NCBI GenBank assembly: GCA_030141605.1
Contig: JAQGDQ010000082.1
Coordinates: forward strand, 176,501-236,500
DNA from: Tubiluchus corallicola
Lineage: Eukaryota; Priapulida; Priapulimorpha; Priapulimorphida; Tubiluchidae
Reading direction: 5' to 3'
DNA length: 60,000 nt
Shown: positions 1 through 12,000 of the stretch, in pieces
How the letters are laid out: every line of letters starts with the position of its first letter
How positions within the stretch are numbered: the stretch's first letter is position 1
Program-made: the position numbers and the translations under genes
Notes under the pieces: model-generated
The model's database searches: none
Told to the model about the DNA's origin: nothing
Seen by the model: only the letters and a program-made list of their open reading frames with translations

Positions 1-788
1 AAATAATTTTAATAAGCAAAATATTTTGCAGCAATTTATTCTAATAGCAGATATGCACATTTTATTTCAACTTCAAAGCACCATATTTCACACTAAAAGT
101 TGATGCCATTTGTTATTAGTGACCTAAATCCTGAGTTCATTTTAATTTTAAGATTTTGGAATTAGGAGCAATGTCATTCTGTTTTTTTGTTTGGAAACTG
201 TCAATATGTGTCATTTTAAAAGAAATGTAATCAATTAATACTTTGCTTTGCATAAAGTATTATAGTTAAGTTTGGGATACATAAAACATGGAACATACTG
301 TTTTTGTGTTTTTGAAAAAGCTCTAAGAATACAAATACCTATTTTTATCCCATCTTGGAAAGGTGATAAGAAATTGATATAAAATCTTATCATATCATGT
401 GATTATTTGATGCAGTGATTTGTTAACATTTAAAAGTAAGTCTAATTATTATATTAAATATTTTTAATAACAGGTATCTTTTCATACAAAGCTAAGTCAG
501 GCTACTAAATGAAGAGTATGTCAGGTGAATTTTCCTGAATTTTGGCTTTTACATTGTCTTCCATGATTAACAGCAATGCTCCTTAAATTGGAAAGCCTAT
601 CCAATTTAAAATCCATGAAATGAGATTGGGTAATCTCGGGATAGATATACCCCTATTAATTCACCATTCACTGGTAAGGCTTAGAAGAAATACTGAATTT
701 ATGTCAGGTCGTATTATGTAGATATAAGAATGTCATTTAAATAACGATGAAACAAAAACAATCTATAAATTATTAAAAGCAAACATAC
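1..788 (-). other. Intron of the truncated annexin copy, running off the window
   Basis: This stretch follows the donor (GTATGT) of the last visible exon of the second annexin gene and so is the beginning of its next intron. I looked for the exon that should follow (second repeat, with a G-x-G-T-D-E motif) and did not find it. The rest of the gene must lie beyond position 1, or the gene is broken here; the window cannot tell which. Confidence 0.6.
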
Positions 789-3700
789 AGAAATAGCATT
801 TAGGCAGCTAGTGGCATCATAATCAGCTGATGTCATCATCAGTGCAAGAATGACATCTTCCAGCTTCCTATTTAATGCAGATTTGAGAGCTTTAAGAAGA
901 TCCTGTAAAAAGCATGAAAAAAATTATTTATCATGATACTAGTAACAAAGTGACTAAGGGTACTTGACAAAGCTTTTTTGGCCAATTGGAGCTTGACCAT
1001 GGGTCGCACTTGTTAATCATTTTCTAATGTAAAAGCAAGCATTTTATATGTGTCCATTTCTGCAGTAATGAGCTAGCCTTAAGTTTTAAGTTTTCAAGTT
1101 GTGCAACTGTTGAGCAACAAGTATCTTGGCAATTAGCTCTCAGCAACTCAATAAATCATATTATAAATTCACAAACCGGTACACCCGGTATATATCGGTG
1201 CTCTGTGATCAATTGCTAACTAGTCTGACCTTGTGATACTGAAATTTATTTTCTTGATGCCTGGTACCAGATGCTAGCTCTTCAAAAAGGTATGATGAGG
1301 GATTCTAAATGTGGGCATCCATTCACATATACGGGTAATGTTTTGCCACAGTGCACTAGGGAAGCCAGCATGAACCAGGACCCATTCATCAGTGATATGA
1401 TGCTGCCAGGCAATCTTCAGCAAACCAGAGAACTTGTATTGGAAACGTTCCATTTTCTTGAGGTCAAAGTGAGCGACCACCGACATCTCTGAGTCATAGA
1501 GTAATGTGGCGAGAACTGTGGCTCTGAAGGCACATCTAAAAACTACCAAAGGGCAAATGGCTGCCTGGATTCAATTTTGACACACAGCTGCACAATTGCT
1601 GTTGAGGAAATTGCCTAGGTATGTAAAGGAGTCCACAATTTCGAGAGTGACTCCATGGATAGTGACATTGCTGGTGTCGGTGATGCAGAATGTCCTACAG
1701 TGATTTGTGCCGTGATTTTCGTCCTTCCCAACTTGAAGTCCGATCACTGTATGCTTCTGGACTGCATTATTGCCAGCATGGTAAAGCTCTATTAGCCCAC
1801 TCATTGATATGAGGCAGCAGGACTCCAAATGGGAAGGGATGAAAAGTCCATCATCCATCCAGTAGCAATGGCAGGGGTATCAAGTGGGAGCTGAGGGTAG
1901 CTCTGTCAGACACCCCTTCATGGAAAGTCTCAATAAATTGTGTGAGATGTTAAGGACATCCAAACTGACTCAGCATAGCTCAAATGGCAAGTATTGGAAT
2001 CCTGTCAAATACCTTATCCATGTCGCAGAAGATAAAAAGAAGTATTCTTCTCTGCTTTTGGCACTTCTTCTTCAAGAGATGAGCACAGAACAGCTGTTGC
2101 TCAAAGATGCTAAAACCACACTGGGATTCTGATTATGCATCTACTGAACTCAAGTAACGTGTAAAGTATTATATGGACATTCAAACCTAGCTTTGATGTT
2201 ACTAACTTACAATCTGATCCACTTGGTCAACTGGCAGCAAAATCTTTGGACTCTCGTTATGAAGTGAAACTGCTAGCCTTTACTGGGCCAACATACAGTT
2301 TTAACAAGCATATATTACCACTATACCTTGCCATACATCGTTTTGTAATCTATTATAATTTTCTGTCGCTGATCATTTGTCCGCCTTGCCAACACATTGA
2401 TTATTATCTTCTCATCTACTCCTATATTAACCAAACATAGGTTGACTCTAGTGTTTAATGCGATCAAACTACCAAAACAACCAACAACTGCAAAAAGACA
2501 GTAATCCTGACCAACACATGCAGGTGGGAAAAGGTTAAGACATTCTTAAAGTCTCTTGAGTCAAAAAATATTTAAAAGAATCAAAAAATAAATACACTGT
2601 GCAATATCCATGTATGTTTGCATACTGCGAAATGCATTAAAACTGCTGGTGACACAATCATGTTCATCGCTTTTTGTTCAATGGAATTTTATTGCATTAT
2701 CAACAGACAATTGCTTAAATTTTAATGTCACTAAGACTTCATCAGGCTCAGCATCGTGAAAATTATAAAACTTTACTTCATATGAAAGCCACTAGAGAAG
2801 AAAATTACGCTAATCCCTAATGCTTACCAAACCCTTTCATAGCATTCTGCAATGCCTCTGCATCTGTTTGTCCATTGAATGGATGGAATGGCTTGAGTGT
2901 TCCCTCCTCCTGGTAAATAAATAATTATACTTAAAGCAAAACCGGACCCAATCTTAAACTGTAGGTCAAAACAATCTACTCTTTAAAATATTAGAAAGGA
3001 AACACACTATTTTTTTCAAAAATGAGTTAAGTGAAAAAATTATTACCACACAATCTTAATTTCATGTTCACACCACTTGTTTTTCGCTGTTACATGCATT
3101 TCGCCATTTGCTAGTTAGACGGGCACTAACGCCTGCATTTCGGAAACGCATTGCAAAAAAACAGGTGTTGTACCTCTCAGTTCATATGTGTTAGTTTGTG
3201 ATGAACTACACACGTTCGACAGCCCATTGAATTTTTCTCTTAAAAGTTGCCTAATTTTTGTACTTCAATATTCGCTTTCGCAAATATGTGTAATACGCTG
3301 GATATTTTTGCTGTTGAAAATTGTTAGTTCGTGATGTCATCAATGACATCAATAGTTGGGCTGGCCTGCCATTAATTAAGTTTTCAATCTATAATTTAAT
3401 TATCAGAAACGCTTTTGCAGTATTAATTGTATTAAAATATACTCTTTTTATTGCAGTTGAAAATAGGGTAGTATATGAAAAATCATCCTGTCTTCCTTTA
3501 ATTAAAGCTTAATAATTAAGTAGAATGAGGGCATTAGGTAGAAATATAAAACCTTGCACTAACATGAAATCACTATAAGCAAAAATTAACTTTGATATTT
3601 TTATCTCGTACATGACCTTGACCATTGACCCTTTGAACTCAAAAGCTCTGATTTCATTTTGATTTTGTATTGGTTAGACAGACACACATACACAGACAAA

Positions 3701-6295
3701 CAGCTAAATGCTCTACCCACGCTCTGACAACTGTCAGCATCATGATACGTGATGTGTAAGTAAGCTGGTAAAGACGAGTTTATACTCCAAATGCGGTACA
3801 TGAGCATAGAAATACCAAATACATGCCAACATACTTTTACAAGATTAGACCCAGAAGACTGTTGTACAATTTCTTTAGGATCCGTTTCAGCTTGTGTTCC
3901 TGGATGGCTCGTCGACGTGGGATAACTTGAAACATTAACTGGAGCACCCACATTAGCTATGTGAGATGACAGAAATAGTGCAGTTGCACCTGGTACATGT
4001 TGTGGCAGATACGGTGCAGATGCATGCTGTGGAGGATATGATGGTGTAGGTATAGGCTGTGCTGGATATGGTGCAGGTGACAATGGATAGGATGGTGCAC
4101 TACCTGGATACGGTGCAGCTCCTAAACCCGGTTCTGTAAAATGCTAAAAGAGCGAACAATGAAAATGATTACCTGTGCAACAGTAAATGTACTCCATGCC
4201 ATAGTTACCTTTTTAAATTCTTAATGAAAAATACGTATTCATGCTAGAGTTATTACTGTACAGTCATTATAATTTTTAACAACAAGAAACATTTCTGTAA
4301 GCTCAAATATGCAGGATTAGCTGCAAGTTCACTTGCAGGATCAACAAAAGAAAGATCAACCAAATTCAAAAGTTTTATCAATGCTTCTTGCCTATCCTGC
4401 TGAAAAGATAAATTACATTAGCACATTTAACATTTTAAATTTGACTTGACCAAGTAAGTGCATATTTTAGTCATAAATCATAAAATATTTTAAATTTTAA
4501 ATTTTACTGAAAATCCAATTGGCTTAGCTCCTTGAGGTTGAGACAGCCCTCCAGGGAAACCATCATGGAGTGGGTACGGTGCAGTGCCGCCAGGATAACC
4601 TGAAAACACATTTATTAAAATTCATTTATATTATGTTGTAGTTTTGGCGAACATAAGCCTTTTGGTTTTATTCCTAGAGCTTAAGTTCTATGTCATTTTT
4701 CTATATCGGTAATATAGGATGTGGCATACCAGACTGCACAGGTGGGTGACCAGTTCCTGGAGGTACAGGTGGGTAACCAGCTCCTGGATATATAGGTGGG
4801 TGACCAGTTCCTGGAGGTATAGGTGGGTAACCAGCTCCTGGATGTATAGGTGGGTGACCAGTTCCTGGAGGTACAGGTGGATAACCAGCTCCTACAGGTA
4901 CAGGTGGATAACCCATTCCTGGAGGTACAGGTGCAGTTCCTGAGGGTGCGTAGGGGTGACCAATTCCTGGTGATACAGGTGGGTATCCAATTCCTGGTGG
5001 TGTGGGTGGATGATCAGTTCCCGGAGGTACGGATGCATGACCACTTCCTGGAGATACAGGTATGTGACTAGTTCCCGAAGGTGCAGGTGGGTGACCAGTT
5101 GCTTGAGGTGCAGGTGGGTGACTGGTTGCTGGAGGTGTAGATGGGTGACCAGTTGCTGGAAGTGTAGATGAGTGACCACTTCCTGGAGGTATAGGTGGGT
5201 GACCAACTGCCGGAGGTACAGGTGGGTGACCAGTTGCTGGAGGTGTAGACGGGTTGTAAGCTTTTGGTGGTGAGGAAGAAACTTCCTGTAAAATAAAAAA
5301 CAATTATAAATATGTACCAATAAATGAACGACATGACTTTTCAGTACCAACTAGCCTAGTTACAATCTAAAGAGCAAGTACTGTGAGGTGTTATTACAAG
5401 TTGGCCTTAAAAGGCTTTGTCATAAAGCATTGCACAGTAGCATCATTAAAGAAAGCAAGAGACTGAGGAGCAGTAATTTGACAGCAGCAGCAAACAACAG
5501 CAGAAAAAAGAACAAGAAAAACACTCAACTCTATTTCGTTCAGCTCACCTTAATTCACTTTCTTCATTTGATTCCGTTCAGCTGTTCAACTCACTGACAA
5601 ATTCATTTATTAGCTAACCAACCGGCTCACCAACCAACCAACCAACTTACTGGTTGGTTAATTTATGTAACCAATTGCTGCACTTGCTAATTAACTTTTT
5701 AACTTTTGACTAACTCACTTAGTGGTAGAAATGCTGAATGTTAAGCCTGCTATACACAAAAGTTCTGATTGATAATCTGACTTGTAATTTATTAACTAAC
5801 TAACTAACTGGCATGACTGGCTCAATAACAGTGACAAGCTAATTATAAATGTTAATTATAATTGTTAATTATAAATCATTGTTGACATTAAATGTACAAA
5901 CTTGATTAGTAATTTACAAACATTTGCAATTTGCATACTTAAAAAGTTCAGCAAGCCATAACTGCTGAAACTTTTCAAAAGACCCAAATTTCAGTCAATT
6001 CTAATGTATAATTTTATATGCTTGCTAAGTAATAACAAATTAACACTAACGGTAACAGGTGACAGATTTACATCATAATTATATGAACTGTGTTTATGAA
6101 TCATGACGATGGAAAAATAAAGTCATTTATTTTAGTTTCGATTAAATTAAAATGTCAAGTTTGAACATTTACCACACCAGCGCACGGCATTGGTGAAAAA
6201 CCGGAAAGGCCTCCTACATCATGCTGAAACGGACGTGCTGTTGCAGAACCACTGACAGGACCAGAACCACTTGAACCATTTGGAGAACTGCTCAT
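789..6295 (-). CDS. Annexin A7/A11-like protein, second tandem copy (3' part outside the window)
   Basis: Coding exons by splice sites and phase: 6295-6173, 5285-4730, 4599-4508, 4143-3835, 2909-2828, 2421-2327, 902-789; it continues beyond position 1. The start is the ATG at 6295 (MSSSPNGSSGSG). Exon 1 ends GTG|GTAAAT in phase 0. A tail of about 360 residues rich in Pro, Gly, Tyr and His (repeats such as GHPPIHPGAGYPPIPPG) is followed by the first annexin repeat, starting EEGTLKPFHPFNGQ. Every visible exon after the second matches an exon of the neighbouring complete annexin in order and phase, so the two genes are tandem duplicates. Annexins bind acidic membranes through calcium. Here the repeat-1 loop reads KGFGVDE instead of KGFGTDE, and the acidic cap residue downstream (SELSG) is replaced by SALNR, so the type II site of repeat 1 is probably lost. 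No stop codon or frameshift is seen in any visible exon. Confidence 0.82.
1271..1860 (-). mobile_element. Decayed non-LTR retrotransposon fragment (reverse transcriptase C-terminal end)
   Basis: Two adjacent minus-strand reading frames (1860-1571 and 1549-1274), with a frame break between them, together resemble the C-terminal end of a LINE-type reverse transcriptase. The motif VDSFTYLGNFLNSN corresponds to the family's ESFTYLGS motif. It is followed by ATVLATLLYDSEMSV (usually LLYGSE-W), then a stretch ending CEWMPTFRIP (usually GHV-RM-D-RLP). The catalytic part of the polymerase is absent and the frame is interrupted, so this is a dead fragment. It lies inside an intron of the second annexin copy, on the same strand as the gene. 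Confidence 0.7.
2629..2827 (-). repeat. Intron tract nearly identical to 15648-15860
   Basis: The intron sequence just after exon 2909-2828 matches the equivalent intron of the other annexin gene at about 95% by eye over nearly 200 bases. The only larger difference is a 17-base insertion in the other copy. The match begins abruptly at about 2629 and runs to the splice donor. The neighbouring 82-base exon differs much more. See the findings. Confidence 0.85.
4262..4399 (-). CDS. Possible cassette exon in the second annexin copy
   Basis: After an acceptor (CTTTTCAG) there is an open minus-strand frame of 46 codons between the phase-0 exons 4599-4508 and 4143-3835. It could be included in frame if the weak donor GTACAG at 4261 is used. 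The peptide contains QDRQEALIKLLNLVDLS and is helical and acidic, quite unlike the Pro/Gly-rich tail around it. No matching exon was found in the other annexin copy, whose small exon at this place (23077-23036) is unrelated. It may be chance. Confidence 0.2.
4600..4729 (-). other. Intron that replaces coding sequence of the paralogue
   Basis: The donor of this 130-base intron is made from the codons for Gly-Met in the motif QSGMP. The other annexin copy has the same bases (CAGTCTGGTATGCC) but reads straight through them as [11 protein letters not shown]. The acceptor joins to YPGGTAPYP, which aligns with YPSGTSPYP of the paralogue about 26 codons later. Confidence 0.7.
4730..5285 (-). repeat. 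Coding minisatellite of the annexin tail
   Basis: Almost the whole exon is built from a 27-base unit encoding nine residues of the form G-[HY]-P-P-x-x-P-G-[TA]. In the part nearest 4730 two unit types alternate, giving a 54-base higher-order period (GTGHPPIHPGAGYPPIPP). Units towards 5285 are more diverged (ATGHPSTPP, GSGHSSTLP). Such an array changes length easily by slippage or unequal exchange, so tail length is likely to vary between individuals. Confidence 0.85.
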
Positions 6296-6458
6296 TTTGT
6301 AGTCAATCAGAAAACTGGCGAAACATTTTAATTATTGTTAACTGACAGAAACAAAAAACAAAACAAAAAAATCAAAATAATAATTATTATATTTCTTATG
6401 TGTAACGCGTGCCACGTGCCAGCACGCTGCTGTCTGCACGATTCAGTTTTTCTAATAA

Positions 6459-6477
6459 GGTTTGCGCTGCCATCTAT
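6459..6477 (-). promoter_or_regulatory. Shared upstream element of the second annexin copy
   Basis: The plus-strand sequence ggtttgcgctgccatctat lies 164 bases upstream of the start codon. It matches 16 of 19 bases of ggttggtgctgtcatctat, found 129 bases upstream of the other annexin start. The core on the gene strand is ATAGATGRCAGC. The AGATGGC core resembles binding sites of YY1- or CTCF-type zinc-finger proteins, but no factor can be assigned from sequence alone. Confidence 0.5.
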
Positions 6478-7944
6478 TAGCTACAATACAAATTATTTCT
6501 TGTAAATAAAAAATCCCAGATAACTGACCTAGGCCTTGCTGCTATTTAACATACGGGACGCGCTTTTCTTAACTATTAATTGGCAAACTTTTAGGCCAAA
6601 AATTTCCGGAAGTACAAAATGACACTATTAGGTATTAGTCATCATCAACAACACGGAAAATATTATGCCATTTACTCAATGGACAACTTTCATTGTACAC
6701 AAATTAAAATACACACATCTACTACAAGAACAATTATGAAGTGCCCAAAGCGCTAAACTTGGGAGATTGGTAACACTGCATGATCATCATAGATCTGCTA
6801 CGACACTATGATTACTATCTCTAAATGTGCACATAATTACCTTGAAAGTTCAATACTTCTTACACCTTTACCAGACTAGGTCGACATACTGATGAGACAT
6901 ATTCGATACTTGGATTTTCTAAAGCCAGCAGCTCAGTTCTACAAGCACAGTGAAGGTAAAATTGAACTGGTAACTGCATGAACTGGAGCTGTGTGTCAGT
7001 GTTGGAGCTGTATGAACAATTCTAAACAACCAAGCTTCCAAATTTACAGGGCTTGCAGTTAGCTGGGTTTCACGTTTTAAATGTCTAACACAGAACTGCT
7101 GCTATCGATATCAATAAACACAAAAGGAATTTTTTTATTGTGTCTCAATGTTTTAAGTATTTTTTAAAAATATGTTTGAACTTTGACTAGTACTTTATCG
7201 TATGACATAAAATAGTAGTGTAATAATTATTAATAACATTGTTGCGAATAATTATGTTGACAATGTATGAATGACCTGTGTCTGTTTATAATCATAAACG
7301 AACTCCTTAATTAGAACCTTGATACAATTTGGTGTGTTTTGTGTTTGGCTTCAGTTTCTTTAGCTGCCACTTAATGATTTAATTATCACTATAAACTGGC
7401 TCATTTAATGTGTGACCTATATTTTGCAGTGTACCATAACAATTATGGTCAGAAGTCACCTTAAAACAGGAAAGTAGTGAGTATTGTAGTGGCACTACTT
7501 TCATACAATAATTTCAGTTGCAACAACTATTTTTTTAAAAAAAGTAAAAGTGAAATTGCAGTGTAATGCACTACATTTCAGAAGAGTAATTGCATTTCTA
7601 GTGATACTACATTTTATAAGTAATTTACCCAGCACTGCATATGTAAATATATGGGGTATTAGTCAATTTGCTACCACGTGATGAAAATGCTCACAGTGAT
7701 GTATGCCACAGTATTCAGATGAGCTTTTTATCGCAACTATAACTGTTATTGCCACATGACACATCAACAAAAAATGATTCAAAAATTAGCTGGCATAATA
7801 TTATTATATACTTGCTACAGCAAGTAGAAGATACCACACACATTAATAAGTAAAATGTGATAAAAATTAGTCCAGTTGTTTGAAATGCAATATAATCAAC
7901 TATTCCAATACACACTGAATCAATGATTAAGTTTAGAGGAGGTA

Positions 7945-8035
7945 CTCTGAAAAGTTGTGAGTCAACCAGGATTCGAACCCAGAGCCTTGTGGTGTCAGGT
8001 GACACATTCTATACGTTACTGTTATAAACCCACAT
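7945..8035 (-). mobile_element. tRNA-derived SINE-like fragment
   Basis: On the minus strand the sequence GGGTTCGAATCCTGGTTGAC (B box and T-arm of a tRNA-like promoter) follows a degenerate anticodon-arm region (CACCTGACACCACAAGG). A complete cloverleaf cannot be folded: the anticodon stem is mostly mispaired and no acceptor stem is seen. It is therefore a relic of a tRNA-derived repeat and not a working tRNA gene. Confidence 0.45.
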
Positions 8036-8812
8036 GACTAAAACATGTCTGAAATCTGATTCTGGTCAGCACAGTGAATATCACTCATGGTTACCTGTCC
8101 ACAATTAATTAATATGCTACTATTAGTAAGGCTGAAACATCATTACAGATTAAAAATGTATTAATCACACAGTGTTCGTCAAAATTCAACAGATTCTAGA
8201 AGTTCCACTTTACTGATTCCACTATTTACTTCTAGATTTTAAATCTAGATTACAAAGCTTCAATTGAAAAAGACAAAAAACATGATGAAATTATCATTAA
8301 ATGTCAAAAACCACAATTTTACACCTTTTTAAGAAGTAAACGCTGTTTATTTTATGTTCTGCAATATTTCAAAGTCATTCTCTGCACCTTCTTTAAATTT
8401 AGAATGCCACAAATACTAGTGGAAAAAAACAATTACAATTATAGACATGAAGATTTTAATATTGTCACAAAATGCAAATTATAATAATTCCACTGCTAAC
8501 TACTGTTTCTGTGTCGAGATGTGACAAAACTACAAAAATAGACTATAGTTGTTACACTAAGTACTACAATTTCAAATCTATTCTAGTAGTAATCGCATTA
8601 GTATAATATATAACATTGATAATAAACTCCACATAAAATAGATACCATAAAATATTCAAACATAAACCACCTGGTTGCATTTATATATGCTAGGTTTAGA
8701 ATCAAGTATTTGAAAAAATATATTAAAATTAATAATTAGTTGCTGTTGTAACAATTATCAACTATAACACTTACATTTCAAATCACCACATTAACAAAGG
8801 TAAGCAAATACT

Positions 8813-8818
8813 TTTATT
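8813..8818 (-). terminator. Polyadenylation signal AATAAA
   Basis: The plus strand reads tttatt, which is AATAAA on the gene strand. It lies about 240 bases past the stop codon of the first annexin gene and is a reasonable end of its 3' untranslated region. Confidence 0.5.
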
Positions 8819-9057
8819 ATATGCTCAATCATTCTATATACGAAGGCACTGAATTGCTGTAGGAATCAGATCTTAACTGACACATTATTGTTTACTAAAA
8901 TAAAATACGACCTTGTAAATGCTCCAAAATGTCTTCAGAACAAGACACGTGTAAGACACGTGTACTTAGAAGGTGATCTATTACATGATTAGTGATTACA
9001 TAATGCTACCAGTTTGCTGCCGGATTGAAGGTGAGTCAGACTGGTGTACAATACCGT

Positions 9058-12000
9058 TTAGGTTACCAATGCAATAAGTATCCGTTTGTAATCACCAGAT
9101 GTATCGTCCTGAAAAAAGTTAATGTTGTACATGAAATTTACAACAAATAGCAAATACCAAGCTCACTGAATATATATTCCATACATTGCAAAAATCCACT
9201 TGAGAATTGTATTCCACCGTTGTTCAACCTCAAAAATGGCACCTTATTTGGGCTATTAGGCATTTGTTTAATTCGAATGTAGAAAATAGACTGCTAGAGT
9301 TTCTGTCAAATTATATGATTTTTTATGCAGACCAAACATGTTTTGTGCATTTTTGTCCTGTCTTTTGAATAATCACCTTTACAATCGAAGCACTGTATTT
9401 ATTATTAATGTTACTTTCATAATATACATATAATCCTACGTAAAAAACATAGCAATACAGCTCATCAGTACTTAAATGTAAAATTAATTTATATTTTGGA
9501 AACAAATAGGAGTTGATGTTGGATATGATAGCACGTGTGCCTTCATATAAGTAGCATGTAGCTGCCTGGGTTCGACACTCACTCACAGTGGCACCATAAG
9601 CTTTGGTCATTTACATCGTATGAGGAGGACAAATTCAATTCTGAATGTGGCTGCGATTCAGTGGCTCATGTTAGAGGGATATCCTTGATGATGAACCAGG
9701 ATCCTGTCATATCACAAACATGTTGCTGAGTATGTTCTGCCTTTGAATGCTGCCACATTGGTTAGAAGCCTTTGGTCGTGAGGATGAGTCACTTAGTACC
9801 AGTTTGTAAAGAAGTTTGTTTAAATAAGATTTCTTCTGTTGCTTACAGTGGTTTCAACATGTTAGGAGATTTAGTTTTTCCGTGCATAGGTTTGCTTTTT
9901 GTTCTCGTCTTCACTGGTGTGGTGGCAGGCGGTGGGATAAGAACTTTAGAAGACAATTAGCCTAATTCACATTATTTTACAGTTTATCTAAACAGTAACA
10001 CTAACCACTCTATATGCTCCAATGACGATGTACATGGTGCCTAACAACAGTGCTTAACAAAAACTAAATCTCCTAACATGTTGAAACCATCGTGGGTGTA
10101 AAAGTAATGCACAGCTGTTTGCCAAACACTAGTGCCAGCATGAAAATGACAGGAAAATCACAAAAAATATAAGATTTATAACTGACTTTAATGACTATAA
10201 TGTAACCTTGGGCTACGAAAATTTTACCTTTGAGTGATAGAATTTTCCTTGGATTATTTTGCAGAGGTGCACTAAAAGTATAATTACTCTGTAGTAACTG
10301 TTCAGCATCCAGATTACAGTAATTGGATTTTTTTAAAAAAAAGTAATTCTTTCCACATCTAGTAGAATTTATGCAGCATCCAGCTGCATCTTGAAATTTT
10401 GAGAACAACAACTAAGAACATGAGTATACCTGTATGAACGATTCTAATGTCTTTCCATAATTCTTTTGAAAAGCTTGCTTGATCTGCACCATGTCCTTTT
10501 CGCAGCGGGTTACAACAATCCGTATAAGTTGCCGATCGTTGGTACCTGCACCTTTCATGGATTTGTACAGTTGCTCAGCAAAGTAACCAGCCTTATCGCG
10601 GACACAGTGAACTAAGAGAAAACGTACACATTAGAAGTTTGTGTAAGATTAACAATACTTAGCATATGGGAAATAAAGAGAATGAAATAATAAACTAGAC
10701 TAAGTGTACAATTTGATAAAAAGTTTTAGACAAAAATCCCATGTCTTACAATTGTGCACAGCCACGTAGAAAAACAGTGATAGTTTGCAAAAGCAGAACT
10801 GAATGCACAACATAGATTTAAATGTCGCACCTGTGCACAGAAAGACTGTATTCACGCAAAGCGTGAGGTAAACAATGGGTGGCGTGTTTCAATACAATTT
10901 TTATGGTCAACTGTCAGGCAAATGGGTGCCATGTTGTGCAATACAAAAACACCATTTAATTGTTAGGCAAACAATACTTGACGGACACACTTCTAAAATA
11001 CTAATAAAATCCTATACAGACTAGGAATTTCTGTGTTGCACATGTGAGGCATTGAAACCTATGGTATATTTTCTAATAAAGGCTAGAACAACCAATAATA
11101 TGAAGTTATATCGTATTTCTCAATGATTTTTAATACTGTGACTGTCTTCATGTGACAGGCTTTTATATAGGTTCTCTTCATAGACCAGTTAGCCAATCAC
11201 TTAGCATTATTATAAGATTTCAGCTGTTCACACATGTGCAGTTTTAATTTTCAGTGTACTAATAAATACAGTTTAAACCAAAGGCTAGAACATTAAACTG
11301 CATGAGCAAAAAGTCAAGAACGTTTCTTGTATTTTTATTACTGGTTGACAATTTTGTATGACCACTCTAAATACTTTAGTGCTTTTTACAACTACACAAT
11401 GAATGCATATCAACATTTTTGTTATTTTATAAATAATGCAAGGTAATTTTCATTACTTATGGTAAGCATGCCCTTCTTTAAGTCACCAGACATTTCACTA
11501 GCAATTGCCTTCTCAATCGTATGTCCAGTTAGTTTCTGATACTCGGTAAACACCTATGAAATAAAAATAAATGGAATGATATAATTGACAACAAGAATCT
11601 TAACCTTTGAGCTACACCATTACTTGAAGACGTACCAGCTCAGTCTCAAACACCAAGATAGCATTATAAGATGAATTTAACAAACTTTATTATAAATCAG
11701 TTTGTAACAGAGCTACTAAAAAGTACTAATTATAATAATGCCACAAAGCAAAAACAAAGAAATTTAAATAATGATAGCAACTATGCAAAAAGTGTGATGC
11801 TGCAATGCATATAGCCACATACACTGGCCATAAATCTTTCTTTATTATTTATGCACTTTTATGCAACTGAATTCAGTTGACAATGCACTGAGTTTGACTA
11901 TGTCACTTGGAGTTTAGTCACATTACACACCATTTTATCAAGTGTTTATCTTTAATAAGAAAGTAGACACACAAATACGCCAAACAAAAAAACAAAAGAT

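Larger units (their letters stand above)
6296..9057. other. Intergenic region between the two annexin genes
   Basis: This is the 5' region of the second annexin copy and the 3' flank of the first. It holds the shared upstream element at 6459, a tRNA-like repeat fragment near 7960 and the polyadenylation signal of the upstream gene near 8815. I see no other coding sequence; the 96-codon frame at 8005-7715 overlaps the tRNA-like repeat and looks random. Confidence 0.6.

Noticed and set aside
4719-5350. Other long frames over the annexin tail exon
   Set aside because: They are shadows of the repetitive Pro/Gly-rich coding frame; only the frame that joins its neighbours in phase is kept.
9500-9600. 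tRNA-like stretch with gggttcgacactc
   Set aside because: Only a B-box-like match; no arms of a tRNA could be drawn around it.
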